Below, one piece after another: positions 15,276 to 22,386 of a stretch of DNA of 49,305 nt (its first letter is position 1; each line of letters begins with the position of its first letter). The notes under the pieces were generated by a model. It made no database searches, was not told the DNA's origin, and saw nothing but the letters and a program-made list of their open reading frames with translations. The stretch is from Pseudomonadota bacterium. Its GTDB lineage: Bacteria > Pseudomonadota > Alphaproteobacteria > Rhodobacterales > Rhodobacteraceae. The stretch covers positions 1-49,305 of the forward strand of contig JAQBUS010000001.1 of NCBI GenBank assembly GCA_027623875.1, given 5' to 3'. A program made the position numbers and the translations under genes.

Positions 15276-15914
15276 TTAAACTTCTACCTCCCACAATAGT
15301 TTTTTAAATACTTGGTAATTTTTAAATATATCATAAAGGGCATCGTGAAGTTTTCCCTCGTCGAAATCTATACTATAATCCACGCATAACTGTTTCAAAC
15401 TGGTTTTCAAACCCTTTTTCCTGAAGTTTTGAAGTTTATATTGCCAAGATAAGAAATCTGAGCCGTTAAGATCTATGCCTTCTTTCTTAGCTCTAGCTAG
15501 GCAGTTTGTATCTATAGTTCTATCCATGTAGGAATAGTCAGAACTCTTCCCGCATAATATTCTGTGGATATTATGTATATAAACGTCAAACCCAATTATA
15601 TTATGACCAACCACGTAGAAGCTATCATCATAAAGATACTTGTCAAAGTCCTCTAAAACCCTCAGAGGGTCTACCGCTCTTTTTTTATAAACACTTTCTT
15701 TAAAGCCTGTGATCCTTTTTGCGTCGTCAGATATTGGAAGACTGTCCCATTTTAAATAAAAATCATTCTTCTCTATTATTTCGTCGTTTTTTATTACTAA
15801 ATAAGCTAACTGCCAAGGTTTGTTGTTTAGCGACGCCAGATTTAAACCACAGGTTTCGTAGTCAAATATGACGTAATTTTTATTTTTATCAAATCTTAAT
15901 AAGTGATTATTCAT
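15276..15914 (-). CDS. DEDDh proofreading exonuclease, DnaQ-like (212 aa)
   Basis: 3'-5' exonuclease of the epsilon type. Motif I is FDYETCGL (Asp18, Glu20), motif II is GHNIIGFDVYIHN (about 104-116) and motif III is KLHDALYDIFKNYQV (about 188-202), with the His five residues before the last Asp as in the DEDDh group. It lies between the separated PHP and polymerase genes, overlaps the PHP gene by 8 nt and ends 1 nt before the polymerase gene, so the three polypeptides should be made in fixed ratio and form one replicase. Confidence 0.88.
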   Translation of the reverse strand: MNNHLLRFDKNKNYVIFDYETCGLNLASLNNKPWQLAYLVIKNDEIIEKNDFYLKWDSLPISDDAKRITGFKESVYKKRAVDPLRVLEDFDKYLYDDSFYVVGHNIIGFDVYIHNIHRILCGKSSDYSYMDRTIDTNCLARAKKEGIDLNGSDFLSWQYKLQNFRKKGLKTSLKQLCVDYSIDFDEGKLHDALYDIFKNYQVFKKLLWEVEV

Positions 15915-16665
15915 TTACATACTCCTTCCAACTTTCAATACAAAATTCTCTACTACCTAAATGATCTAAGCCGGGATTTGATAAAGAGCGCTTCCTTCCA
16001 AAGGAACGATTGCATATGCATTTATAAGTCTGAAACGCTTCGACATCTTTTCGGGATTTATAATAAATCGTTTTAGCTTCTTCGTTTAAAAAACCATTTT
16101 CATCGCAAAATTTTAAAACTTTAGATTTAAGAAGATTATCAAACGGCAAACCGTTATCTTCAATAAAAAAAGTTGGACTACAAAAAGAGAAATCTGGAAT
16201 GCAGTTTCCGAAAGTCAAGCTGTTGCGATGCAAGAAGGAATCATAAAAGGGCACGGCTAATTTGAGATGATCCTCGCTCCATAAATCTTTTAGCAATTTG
16301 CAATTCCCAATCCCATTGAACTCGCAATTAATTTTGCTGTAAATTTTATTTAAAAGAGTGCAGCCTTCGTCATCCTTTGAGAAGATAATTATTTTATGTA
16401 TAGAGTCGTCCCCTTTCTCTGATTTTGAAAGAGACGAAATCTCAAATCTCAATCCAAAGATTAGCTGAATACCTAAACTCTCCGAATTGTTCTTAGCTTC
16501 CAAGAAGCCAATTGGAGCGTCCTCTACTAGGATCACAGTCTTGAGATCTTCTTCTTGAGCTATTTCAAAAATAGAATCCGAAGATCCCTCCTTGGTCGCC
16601 CCGGGAGGAGTGAGAGTGAGGATGCTTTTCCCCACGCTATAATGAGACTTAAATAAAGGTTGCAT
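15907..16665 (-). CDS. Stand-alone, degenerate PHP-domain protein of the replicase (252 aa)
   Basis: I read this as the N-terminal PHP module of DnaE, encoded separately. The layout follows DnaE residues 1-270: FKSHYSVGKSILTLTPPGAT (in place of H-x-H-S...S), VILVEDAPIGFLEAKNNSES (in place of LTDHGNMFG...A), GIQLIFGLRFEI (in place of GIKPIIGCEVYV) and, at the end, the TYKCICNRS...HLGS segment in place of the region before the palm. Most metal-binding His/Asp residues are changed, so it is probably structural and not an active phosphoesterase. It is the first gene of the replicase operon. Its ATG begins 6 nt after the -10 box, predicting a leaderless message. The assignment rests on order and pattern. 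Confidence 0.65.
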   Translation of the reverse strand: MQPLFKSHYSVGKSILTLTPPGATKEGSSDSIFEIAQEEDLKTVILVEDAPIGFLEAKNNSESLGIQLIFGLRFEISSLSKSEKGDDSIHKIIIFSKDDEGCTLLNKIYSKINCEFNGIGNCKLLKDLWSEDHLKLAVPFYDSFLHRNSLTFGNCIPDFSFCSPTFFIEDNGLPFDNLLKSKVLKFCDENGFLNEEAKTIYYKSRKDVEAFQTYKCICNRSFGRKRSLSNPGLDHLGSREFCIESWKEYVNE

Positions 16666-16671
16666 GACTAT

Positions 16672-16700
16672 ATATTACCATAATAAGCAACATATGTCAA
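16672..16700 (-). promoter_or_regulatory. Promoter of the replicase-clpC operon
   Basis: TTGACA (16695-16700), 17-nt spacer ending TGG (extended -10), TAATAT (16672-16677). The ATG of the PHP gene (16665) begins 6 nt after the -10 box. The rest of the gap to the upstream gene (16701-16746) shows no clear hairpin. Confidence 0.85.
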
Positions 16701-16746
16701 GGTATTTTACTTAAAACCTTATCTGCGAAGAACTTTTTTAGGAGTA

Positions 16747-18915
16747 CTAATTTTTAATATTTTTACCATCCTTGAGACCTCCAGCATAAACATTTAAATC
16801 TAAACCTATTTTTTTAGAAGCTTTGAATATTAAATCTAAATAGTATTGTGGGTTTGAATCTGATTGAACGTGATATTCATCACTAAATACAATGCCATCA
16901 TGATTACGGATATGATGACGATTTTCCTGCCAGTAAAACGGCTTAAGGCTGTGACCTTTGCCAGATAGGTAGTTCTCACCCTGCCAAGCGCTTTCCACGA
17001 ACTCCTTAAACGACTTTGCAAAAGTCTTACCTCGATCCACTTGAAACATGACCCCACGATACACTCCGCCAAAGTCGTCAAGCCGGTTACGCAGTACGCC
17101 TAAGTCGTTCAAGTAGTGCTTCTCGGGATTCTTGTTGAAGTTGGGTAAATGATAGGACGGCGCCCCTTCATCCTGAAAAGCAAGCGCAAGTACATTTTTC
17201 TTCTTTGCCGCAGCAGCAAAAAACTCAAGTGAACGTTCACCATCTTCAGCGATACCCGGAGTACCGATTTCCTTAGAACCAACCACTTGAACACGACGGT
17301 TATATAAATTCTCGTCGTTCATGTAATAAGGTAAAAGAGCTTCCTTCATTATTCCGTCACGCATTTCCACAAGAGCTTTGCGGGTAGAGAGGATTGAGCC
17401 GCTCTCATCAACATACATCATGATGAAGAGGTTTCCATCTACAGGAAGCTCTTTCCAATAAGCTCCTTTGTCGAGACCCTTACCCCCTCCCAAACTTACG
17501 CAATCAGAACAGCCTTCATCCTTGCAACCTTCACATTCCACCCCTAAACCTAATGGGTGTTCTACTTTGTTTGGCATTAGTCCAGCAGCTACACCAGCAC
17601 CAGCGCCATTAACTAACCCAGCAACTCCACCAGCAACACCCGGAGCCAAAGATAATGCAGGACCGCCAGATTCTCCAGGATTACTATTCGGATCCCTAGG
17701 GTTAGTCAGAGCCACAAGCTCTTCACCATCATTAAATCCATCACCATCAGTATCTTCGTTTGTAGGGCTTAATCCATATAAGGATTCCAGAGACGAAGGT
17801 ACCCCATCTTCATCCTCATCCCCTCCAGGCGCGGGAGAACCAGGTTTACTGCTGGCCACTAAGGGGTTTGATAGGCCGCGAATTTCCTCAGAGTCACTAA
17901 TGCCATCTTTATCCGTATCGTTAGATTTCGGGTTAGTTCTAAAATAACTTTCCAAAGAGTCGGAAACTCCATCTCCGTCACTATCTAGGCCGGTCGCAAC
18001 GGTCGGCTTGACTGAGGAATACGAACCAATGCCTCCAAGCGCAGGAACCGCCTTACCGTCCAGTACAGCCTCTCCGATTCCAGCACCAATGCCAGCAAAA
18101 CCAGCCGCCGCACCAACTCCAGCGTTACCAATTCCAGCGCCAACTCCCTGACTTGGGTAATTATAGGCATAAAGTTTTCCTTTATCCACGCCCCGTCCAT
18201 CACTTCCTGGATTCCCCCCTTCAAAATCTGCGAGTATATCTCCTAGCTCGCTCTCGCCTTCATCTAGGGACATGTTGAGTAGGTTAGCCTCATCCCCGTC
18301 TAAACCATACTCATCTTCAATCACTAAAGCGCTTTCAGTATTATTTTCTTTTTTTAAATTATATAATCTACGATCTAGAATTCCAGCGTCAATATTTTCA
18401 TTAAGCCCAACTCTAAAACCATTTCCATTATTAATAGATAAGCTGTCATTATCAACATATACGGAATCATTAATGCCGCCATGTAGAACATTATTATTAA
18501 GGAATCTTCCGCGATCTTCAAAGTTTTTTTCATGAATAATATGCCTGTTAACTGAAGCTACTCGATCTACTATTAAGGAAGTATCTAACCTATTGTTGAT
18601 TAGTAAATTATCACCGTGATTCAACCCGACGTCAAAATCCCTGACAAATTCACGATCAACATAAACTATTTCCCTGCCTTCAGGGTCAACATCGACTGGA
18701 CGCTCTTCCCTTAGTTTTACAACGTCATCTTCAACTGTTCCGTCGAACAAATCAATGTAGTCAGCGTTAACAGGATCCATCGTAATAACTACGACTTCCT
18801 CGGTAGGCTTGAATGAGTTAAGGTTTAATAATATTAAAAATAAAAATAGGGACATCGTTGCGTACCCCATTATTAAATTAATTAAAGAGAGTTTTTTTAA
18901 TTTTTTATTTTTCAT
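16747..18915 (-). CDS. Membrane-anchored protein with thrombospondin-3-type Ca repeats and a VWA-like domain (722 aa)
   Basis: An N-terminal anchor (about 9-30, LINLIMGYATMSLFLFLILL) is followed by a charged Asn/Asp-rich stretch to about 240 and a Gly/Ala-rich flexible segment (about 255-305). Four DxDxDGxxD calcium loops follow (DSDGDGVSD, DTDKDGISD, DEDEDGVPS, DTDGDGFND; about 308-402). A second Gly/Ala linker and a Cys cluster (CEGCKDEGCSDC) lead to a domain starting LFIMMYVDESGSI (about 495-507), whose D-x-S-G-S is the MIDAS metal motif of VWA domains. It probably shows on the cell or virion surface and binds a ligand in a metal-dependent way. I use ATG 18915; an in-frame TTG at 18942 would add nine residues but lies 4 nt after the promoter -10 box. 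No family name is claimed for the whole protein. Confidence 0.75.
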   Translation of the reverse strand: MKNKKLKKLSLINLIMGYATMSLFLFLILLNLNSFKPTEEVVVITMDPVNADYIDLFDGTVEDDVVKLREERPVDVDPEGREIVYVDREFVRDFDVGLNHGDNLLINNRLDTSLIVDRVASVNRHIIHEKNFEDRGRFLNNNVLHGGINDSVYVDNDSLSINNGNGFRVGLNENIDAGILDRRLYNLKKENNTESALVIEDEYGLDGDEANLLNMSLDEGESELGDILADFEGGNPGSDGRGVDKGKLYAYNYPSQGVGAGIGNAGVGAAAGFAGIGAGIGEAVLDGKAVPALGGIGSYSSVKPTVATGLDSDGDGVSDSLESYFRTNPKSNDTDKDGISDSEEIRGLSNPLVASSKPGSPAPGGDEDEDGVPSSLESLYGLSPTNEDTDGDGFNDGEELVALTNPRDPNSNPGESGGPALSLAPGVAGGVAGLVNGAGAGVAAGLMPNKVEHPLGLGVECEGCKDEGCSDCVSLGGGKGLDKGAYWKELPVDGNLFIMMYVDESGSILSTRKALVEMRDGIMKEALLPYYMNDENLYNRRVQVVGSKEIGTPGIAEDGERSLEFFAAAAKKKNVLALAFQDEGAPSYHLPNFNKNPEKHYLNDLGVLRNRLDDFGGVYRGVMFQVDRGKTFAKSFKEFVESAWQGENYLSGKGHSLKPFYWQENRHHIRNHDGIVFSDEYHVQSDSNPQYYLDLIFKASKKIGLDLNVYAGGLKDGKNIKN

Positions 18916-18923
18916 GACTATTG

Positions 18924-18932
18924 TATTTACAC
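18924..18932 (-). promoter_or_regulatory. Second candidate promoter of the VWA gene (GTGTAAATA)
   Basis: TTGTGTAAATAC lies 8 nt before ATG 18915, inside the leader made from the stronger upstream promoter. It matches the -10-only class and resembles a T4-type late box (TATAAATA). Confidence 0.3.
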
Positions 18933-18946
18933 AAGTTATCAATTAT

Positions 18947-18975
18947 ATTATATAATAAAAAATTATAAATGTCAA
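18947..18975 (-). promoter_or_regulatory. Consensus sigma-70 promoter of the VWA gene
   Basis: Perfect TTGACA (18970-18975), 17 nt, perfect TATAAT (18947-18952). It is the only one of the nine strong promoters in the window with a leader clearly over 20 nt before an ATG. Its -35 box overlaps the stop codon of the preceding 40-codon gene. Confidence 0.88.
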
Positions 18976-19094
18976 CTTTTTTCTTTAACTTTGTTTTTTA
19001 AAAAATCAATCATTTTTAATAATTTGTCTATTTCCTTTTCTTGTTTTTTAACCTTAACGCTTAACTCTGTGATGATTTCTATAGCTTTTTTCAT
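18972..19094 (-). CDS. Coiled-coil micro-protein (40 aa)
   Basis: Forty codons beginning MKKAIEIITELSVKVKKQEK with clean heptads of Ile/Leu and Lys/Glu to the end, so a short coiled coil. Its ATG overlaps the stop of the upstream 103-residue gene (ATGA, 19091-19094), which supports translation. Unknown function. Confidence 0.55.
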   Translation of the reverse strand: MKKAIEIITELSVKVKKQEKEIDKLLKMIDFLKNKVKEKS

Positions 19095-19402
19095 TTCCTT
19101 AAACAATTAATACTTGATATAATAAAGTTTAAATTGAAAGCATCGATTCTGTCTATTTTTAGATTAGATTTTTTACCACCCATAGTGAAGCCGTATTCTT
19201 TTTCGTGGCCATGTATAAGTTCCGAAATAAAATCATGAGCTCCATGAGCTTTAAGCCATTTCCAGTAAATGCTGCGAGTACCCGTTTCGCATTTTAATAA
19301 AATATCATCAAAAATAAAAACTTTTCCGTATAAAGTTACATCTCTAAAGCAAGAAATTTCACTAGGAGGCTCACACAAGCTAGAGTCTATTATGAGATTC
19401 AT
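19091..19402 (-). CDS. Unknown protein, weakly DUF1353-like (103 aa)
   Basis: GKVFIFDDILLKCETGTRSI, then YWKWLKAHGAHDFISELI, is reminiscent of the short DUF1353 phage family, in which an HD pair follows a strand-rich N-terminus. The match is weak and from memory. The gene starts 15 nt after the coiled-coil membrane gene and is coupled to the 40-residue gene after it. Confidence 0.45.
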   Translation of the reverse strand: MNLIIDSSLCEPPSEISCFRDVTLYGKVFIFDDILLKCETGTRSIYWKWLKAHGAHDFISELIHGHEKEYGFTMGGKKSNLKIDRIDAFNLNFIISSINCLRK

Positions 19403-19417
19403 AGAGCCAAGCGAGAA

Positions 19418-19660
19418 CTATTTTTTATTTTGTTGAATTACATCGTATATCTTTCGAACGTCCATACGACGATCCTCAAGCCTTTTCTCTATGGTTGTGT
19501 GACGCTCAAAGTCTCTCACCTCATTTTTAGCTAGAGTGACATTTATTTCATTAATCAACTTTTCCATTCCTTCAAGACGTTTATTTTCCCTCTTGAGGAA
19601 GTACCCTATTATTGAAAAACAAGCTCCTATACCTATGAATATATACTCGTCTATTATCAT
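19418..19660 (-). CDS. Membrane-anchored coiled-coil protein (80 aa)
   Basis: One transmembrane helix (about 5-22, EYIFIGIGACFSIIGYFLK) and then a charged coiled coil to the end (MEKLINEINVTLAKNEVRD). The layout resembles small phage lysis-accessory or haemolysin XhlA-type proteins, but no endolysin is nearby. A GTGTATATA motif ends 5 nt before the ATG, and a long inverted repeat covers this motif. Confidence 0.5.
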   Translation of the reverse strand: MIIDEYIFIGIGACFSIIGYFLKRENKRLEGMEKLINEINVTLAKNEVRDFERHTTIEKRLEDRRMDVRKIYDVIQQNKK

Positions 19661-19664
19661 ATAA

Positions 19665-19711
19665 GTATATACACTTCTTGAGAGAAATATCTAAATCTCT
19701 CGTGTATATAC
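19665..19711. promoter_or_regulatory. Long inverted repeat containing a candidate promoter box
   Basis: GTATATACAC (19665-19674) pairs with GTGTATATAC (19702-19711), and GAGAGA (19680-19685) pairs with TCTCTC (19696-19701), leaving a 10-nt loop and a 5-nt bulge. It fills most of the gap between the Nudix gene and the 80-residue gene. It could be an operator, a cruciform or an RNA hairpin. There is no T-run, so it is not an ordinary terminator. Confidence 0.5.
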
Positions 19712-19722
19712 GAAGGAAAACG

Positions 19723-20142
19723 TTAAATAAAAGACTTTAAATTCTTTTTTAATATTAAATCCATAGGAGAAATTGAATCCAGCTCGTTTTTCTTTATATA
19801 TTTATAGTCAGTATGCTCGAGATCTATAACTGGATTTATTTTTTCACTCAAAGTGTGTTTATACAAATAAAATACAAAATCAAATCTGTCATCGTACCAA
19901 TTGTATAGATATTTTAGATTCCAACTATTAGTCTCAAACTCTGTCTCCTCAAAAAGTTCCCTGGAGGCCGCATGGAATGGGCTCTCCCCAGCCTCCACAT
20001 CCCCGGTGACTACAGACCAATAGCCCGGAAACTTTACACATTCCAGTTCGTTCCTTTTTAATAAAAGAATCTCCTCATTGATTGAAGTGCATACTCCGAC
20101 TATTTTTCTACCACTTAAAGCTTCATTCGAAAAAGGGGGCAT
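19723..20142 (-). CDS. Nudix hydrolase (139 aa)
   Basis: The Nudix box is nearly complete at residues 47-69 (GDVEAGESPFHAASRELFEE then TEF): G-x5-E-x7-R-E-L-x-E-E is present, and only the usual Gly two residues later is Glu. It starts with a strand IVGVCTSINEEILLLKR and has a GYWSVVTG entry to the box as in MutT-like enzymes. It should hydrolyse a nucleoside diphosphate linked to another group; the substrate cannot be read from the sequence. An AGAGG box precedes the ATG. The 122 nt upstream (20143-20264) contain a GTGTATATAT word and two very short overlapping frames, which I do not call as genes. Confidence 0.85.
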   Translation of the reverse strand: MPPFSNEALSGRKIVGVCTSINEEILLLKRNELECVKFPGYWSVVTGDVEAGESPFHAASRELFEETEFETNSWNLKYLYNWYDDRFDFVFYLYKHTLSEKINPVIDLEHTDYKYIKKNELDSISPMDLILKKNLKSFI

Positions 20143-20264
20143 CTTTTACCTCTTTTATTTTAAAGTAAACCAATAAGAAAAGTTCTATGAACTTAGGCAT
20201 TACCTAACCCTTTTATGAATGATTCTAGAATGTGATCGATCATACATATATATACACGTAAAAA

Positions 20265-21326
20265 CTACAAATCTAAATCTTTTTTTAAGGAGTGCCTAGG
20301 ACAGCCTTTGTAGGATAACTTTTCCAGATACTCCCCTTCTTTTTCATTAGGAATTAATGTATGCTCCTCTTCGTCGTGCACAGTTTTGACGGTATTGCCG
20401 TTTTTACCCTTAAGAGCCCAGTATTCAAAGGCAAACTTAAAGGGACAGTGCCACATTTTCGTCCCATCTTTCTTTAGTTGATTTGGGTACTTGGCAAAAC
20501 CGCAAGAAAGTGGACCACCAAAAGTTCCGTCTGAAGGAAAGGGCATGTCGGCGGCAAAATTACCGGTAGCCTCATCCTCGCCAAAGGAATTTAAATACTC
20601 TTGTATCTCATTAAGTTGGTATTCGAAACCGTCGATTTCATCGTGAGACATAGGTTCGAGCTTCATTACTCCCTCCCCTTCGTGACCAAGCATGTCCCGA
20701 GACATGTCAAAGTTTAAAAATAGAAATTCTGTGGAAAATTCTTCGCAATTTGGATATAATTTTTTAACAGCCAAACAATACAACAGATTTTGAAGGTTGT
20801 CTGTTATCTCTGATCCGGTATATTTTTTCTTACTAGTTTTAAAATCTCTAACAACAGCTTTTTTACCTTTATCATAGATAAATAACTTATCTATAAAACC
20901 ATAGATGTGATAGGACAAGCCTCCGTCATCAACTTTTAAGTCAAAAACCTGCTCAGACAAACCCTCGTCAAGGTTTTTAGATTCTTCTCCGAAAAAATCA
21001 TAACGAAGACCTCTCACGATGAATTCATCCATGAGATCTAAGTTATCCTTGCTATCTACCGGAGGATCTTGCCTTGAGGCTTGGATTTTAACTAATTTAT
21101 GTACAGCTTTTGAGGATTCTACCGTTCCATTTTTAATTATAGATTCAAAATGCTTTTTATGCCTATCCTTACCCAGGTATTCGAATATATTATGACACAC
21201 AGTGCCCCGGGAGGCGCCGTCATTCGACTTATCAGGCATCTTGAGGTGGTACTTGCACCAATACGACCAAGAACACTTTTTAGCGGTCCCTATGCGGCTT
21301 GCAGACAGTCTTACGTTTTCACTCAT
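20265..21326 (-). CDS. RecB/Cas4-type PD-(D/E)XK nuclease (353 aa)
   Basis: The nuclease core is seen as GYIDKLF-like YGFIDKLFIYDKGKKAVVRD, then FKTSKKK (about 140-168; D...D-x-K), followed by TDNLQNLLYCLAVKKLYP, the QxxxY-type helix of RecB nucleases. The N-terminus has ASRIGTAKKCSWSYWCKYHL (Cys18, Cys24) and the C-terminus has CGFAKYP...WHCPF...GCPRH. This one-plus-three cysteine layout fits an AddB/Cas4-type Fe-S cluster. It is the third gene of the helicase operon and overlaps the primase by 8 nt. It is likely a 5'-3' exonuclease for recombination or DNA ends. Confidence 0.8.
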   Translation of the reverse strand: MSENVRLSASRIGTAKKCSWSYWCKYHLKMPDKSNDGASRGTVCHNIFEYLGKDRHKKHFESIIKNGTVESSKAVHKLVKIQASRQDPPVDSKDNLDLMDEFIVRGLRYDFFGEESKNLDEGLSEQVFDLKVDDGGLSYHIYGFIDKLFIYDKGKKAVVRDFKTSKKKYTGSEITDNLQNLLYCLAVKKLYPNCEEFSTEFLFLNFDMSRDMLGHEGEGVMKLEPMSHDEIDGFEYQLNEIQEYLNSFGEDEATGNFAADMPFPSDGTFGGPLSCGFAKYPNQLKKDGTKMWHCPFKFAFEYWALKGKNGNTVKTVHDEEEHTLIPNEKEGEYLEKLSYKGCPRHSLKKDLDL

Positions 21327-22386
21327 AGCAGGGTAGTTTTTTCACATTCTTGTGAATGTTATTAGATAATTTTTTATTAATATATAAATCCTTAGCCGAC
21401 TCAAGAACTACTTGACATAGTTTTTCGTGATTTCTGTAATTGTTTTCCTTTTTAATTTGCCAGTCCGAAATTTCAGATTCAGTCATCTCTCCGAAATCGT
21501 TTTTAGTAGGAAGGCAAATGGATACGCTTTCTTGATTGAAGTGAGATAATAATTTTAAATAGTTTTTGACGCAGGCGTTTCTACCTCTATTTTCCTGATT
21601 ATTAAAGTCATTATTAAATGACAATGTAATCTTTTTTAAATTTAACCCTATTAGATTGATCAATAACTCTGAAGAAATATCCAAACCAAATGTAACTAGA
21701 ACGTTTTTTATTCCATTTTCAAATAATGACAACATGTCTCCAATGCTTTCCACTAAGATAACCTCTCCAGAGTCCATGATTGAGGACATTGTCGCTCTTT
21801 CTCCAGACTCATCCTTGATATGTAATGGATATATCCAGTACACCTTTTTACCCATATGCTTCCACTTAGGACGATCCTTGATATTCGACATGTCCCTACC
21901 TGCCAAACCATGAACTCTAGAATTTTTATTGTAAATAGGGAACACAAACCTTTGGTACATCGATCCACCGGTACTCATCCCCGCTTTAAATAATTTTAAG
22001 GTTTCATTGCTAATTCCCTTCTTATTGTAAAATGCATAATGAGGAAGGAGATTATCGACATCTTCAAGGGAAAATGTTTTTTCGATTTTAGGAATAGCTT
22101 CCAAATCCTTCTTGATTGAGGATCCGGGGAGCGAGCTTACTCCTGAAAGATATTTATCTAAATCAGCAGGCTTTGTAGTTCCTAAAGATTTTTCAATTAA
22201 AGCTTTAAAAGGCATGAAGGATTCCCCAGCTACATAATCTCTCCAGACTCCGGTATCTTTATATATTTGCAATGCCGTTGGGTTGTCGCCATTTCTATAA
22301 ACAGCTGTTGACTGCCAATAGTCTCCCCTATCTAGGAGGTTGTACCCTAGAGAAGTTAAGGCTTCCTTTATATCTATATTGTTCAT
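21319..22386 (-). CDS. DnaG-type primase without zinc cysteines (355 aa)
   Basis: The N-terminal 85 residues keep the shape of the primase zinc-ribbon domain (GDYWQSTAVYRNGDNPTALQ, then GVWRDYVAG) but have none of its Cys/His ligands. The middle (about 110-200) is the DnaG core (KGISNETLKLFKAGMS; VHGLAGRDMS). The Toprim motif is VILVESIGDMLSLFENGIKN with KKITLSFNNDFN as its D-x-D-like strand. It overlaps the helicase stop as ATGA, the usual helicase-primase pairing. The C-terminal helicase-binding domain is reduced to about 50 residues. Confidence 0.82.
   Translation of the reverse strand: MNNIDIKEALTSLGYNLLDRGDYWQSTAVYRNGDNPTALQIYKDTGVWRDYVAGESFMPFKALIEKSLGTTKPADLDKYLSGVSSLPGSSIKKDLEAIPKIEKTFSLEDVDNLLPHYAFYNKKGISNETLKLFKAGMSTGGSMYQRFVFPIYNKNSRVHGLAGRDMSNIKDRPKWKHMGKKVYWIYPLHIKDESGERATMSSIMDSGEVILVESIGDMLSLFENGIKNVLVTFGLDISSELLINLIGLNLKKITLSFNNDFNNQENRGRNACVKNYLKLLSHFNQESVSICLPTKNDFGEMTESEISDWQIKKENNYRNHEKLCQVVLESAKDLYINKKLSNNIHKNVKKLPCYE

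Noticed and set aside
16836..18535. Several open frames on both strands inside the VWA gene
   Set aside because: They are shadows of the Gly/Ala/Asp-rich coding sequence. The main frame has an anchor, calcium loops and a promoter.
20123..20200. 25-codon frame (MPKFIELFLL...) and shorter frames before the Nudix gene
   Set aside because: They overlap each other and the Nudix start, lack consistent coupling, and the Nudix gene has its own AGAGG box. They may be leader sequence only.
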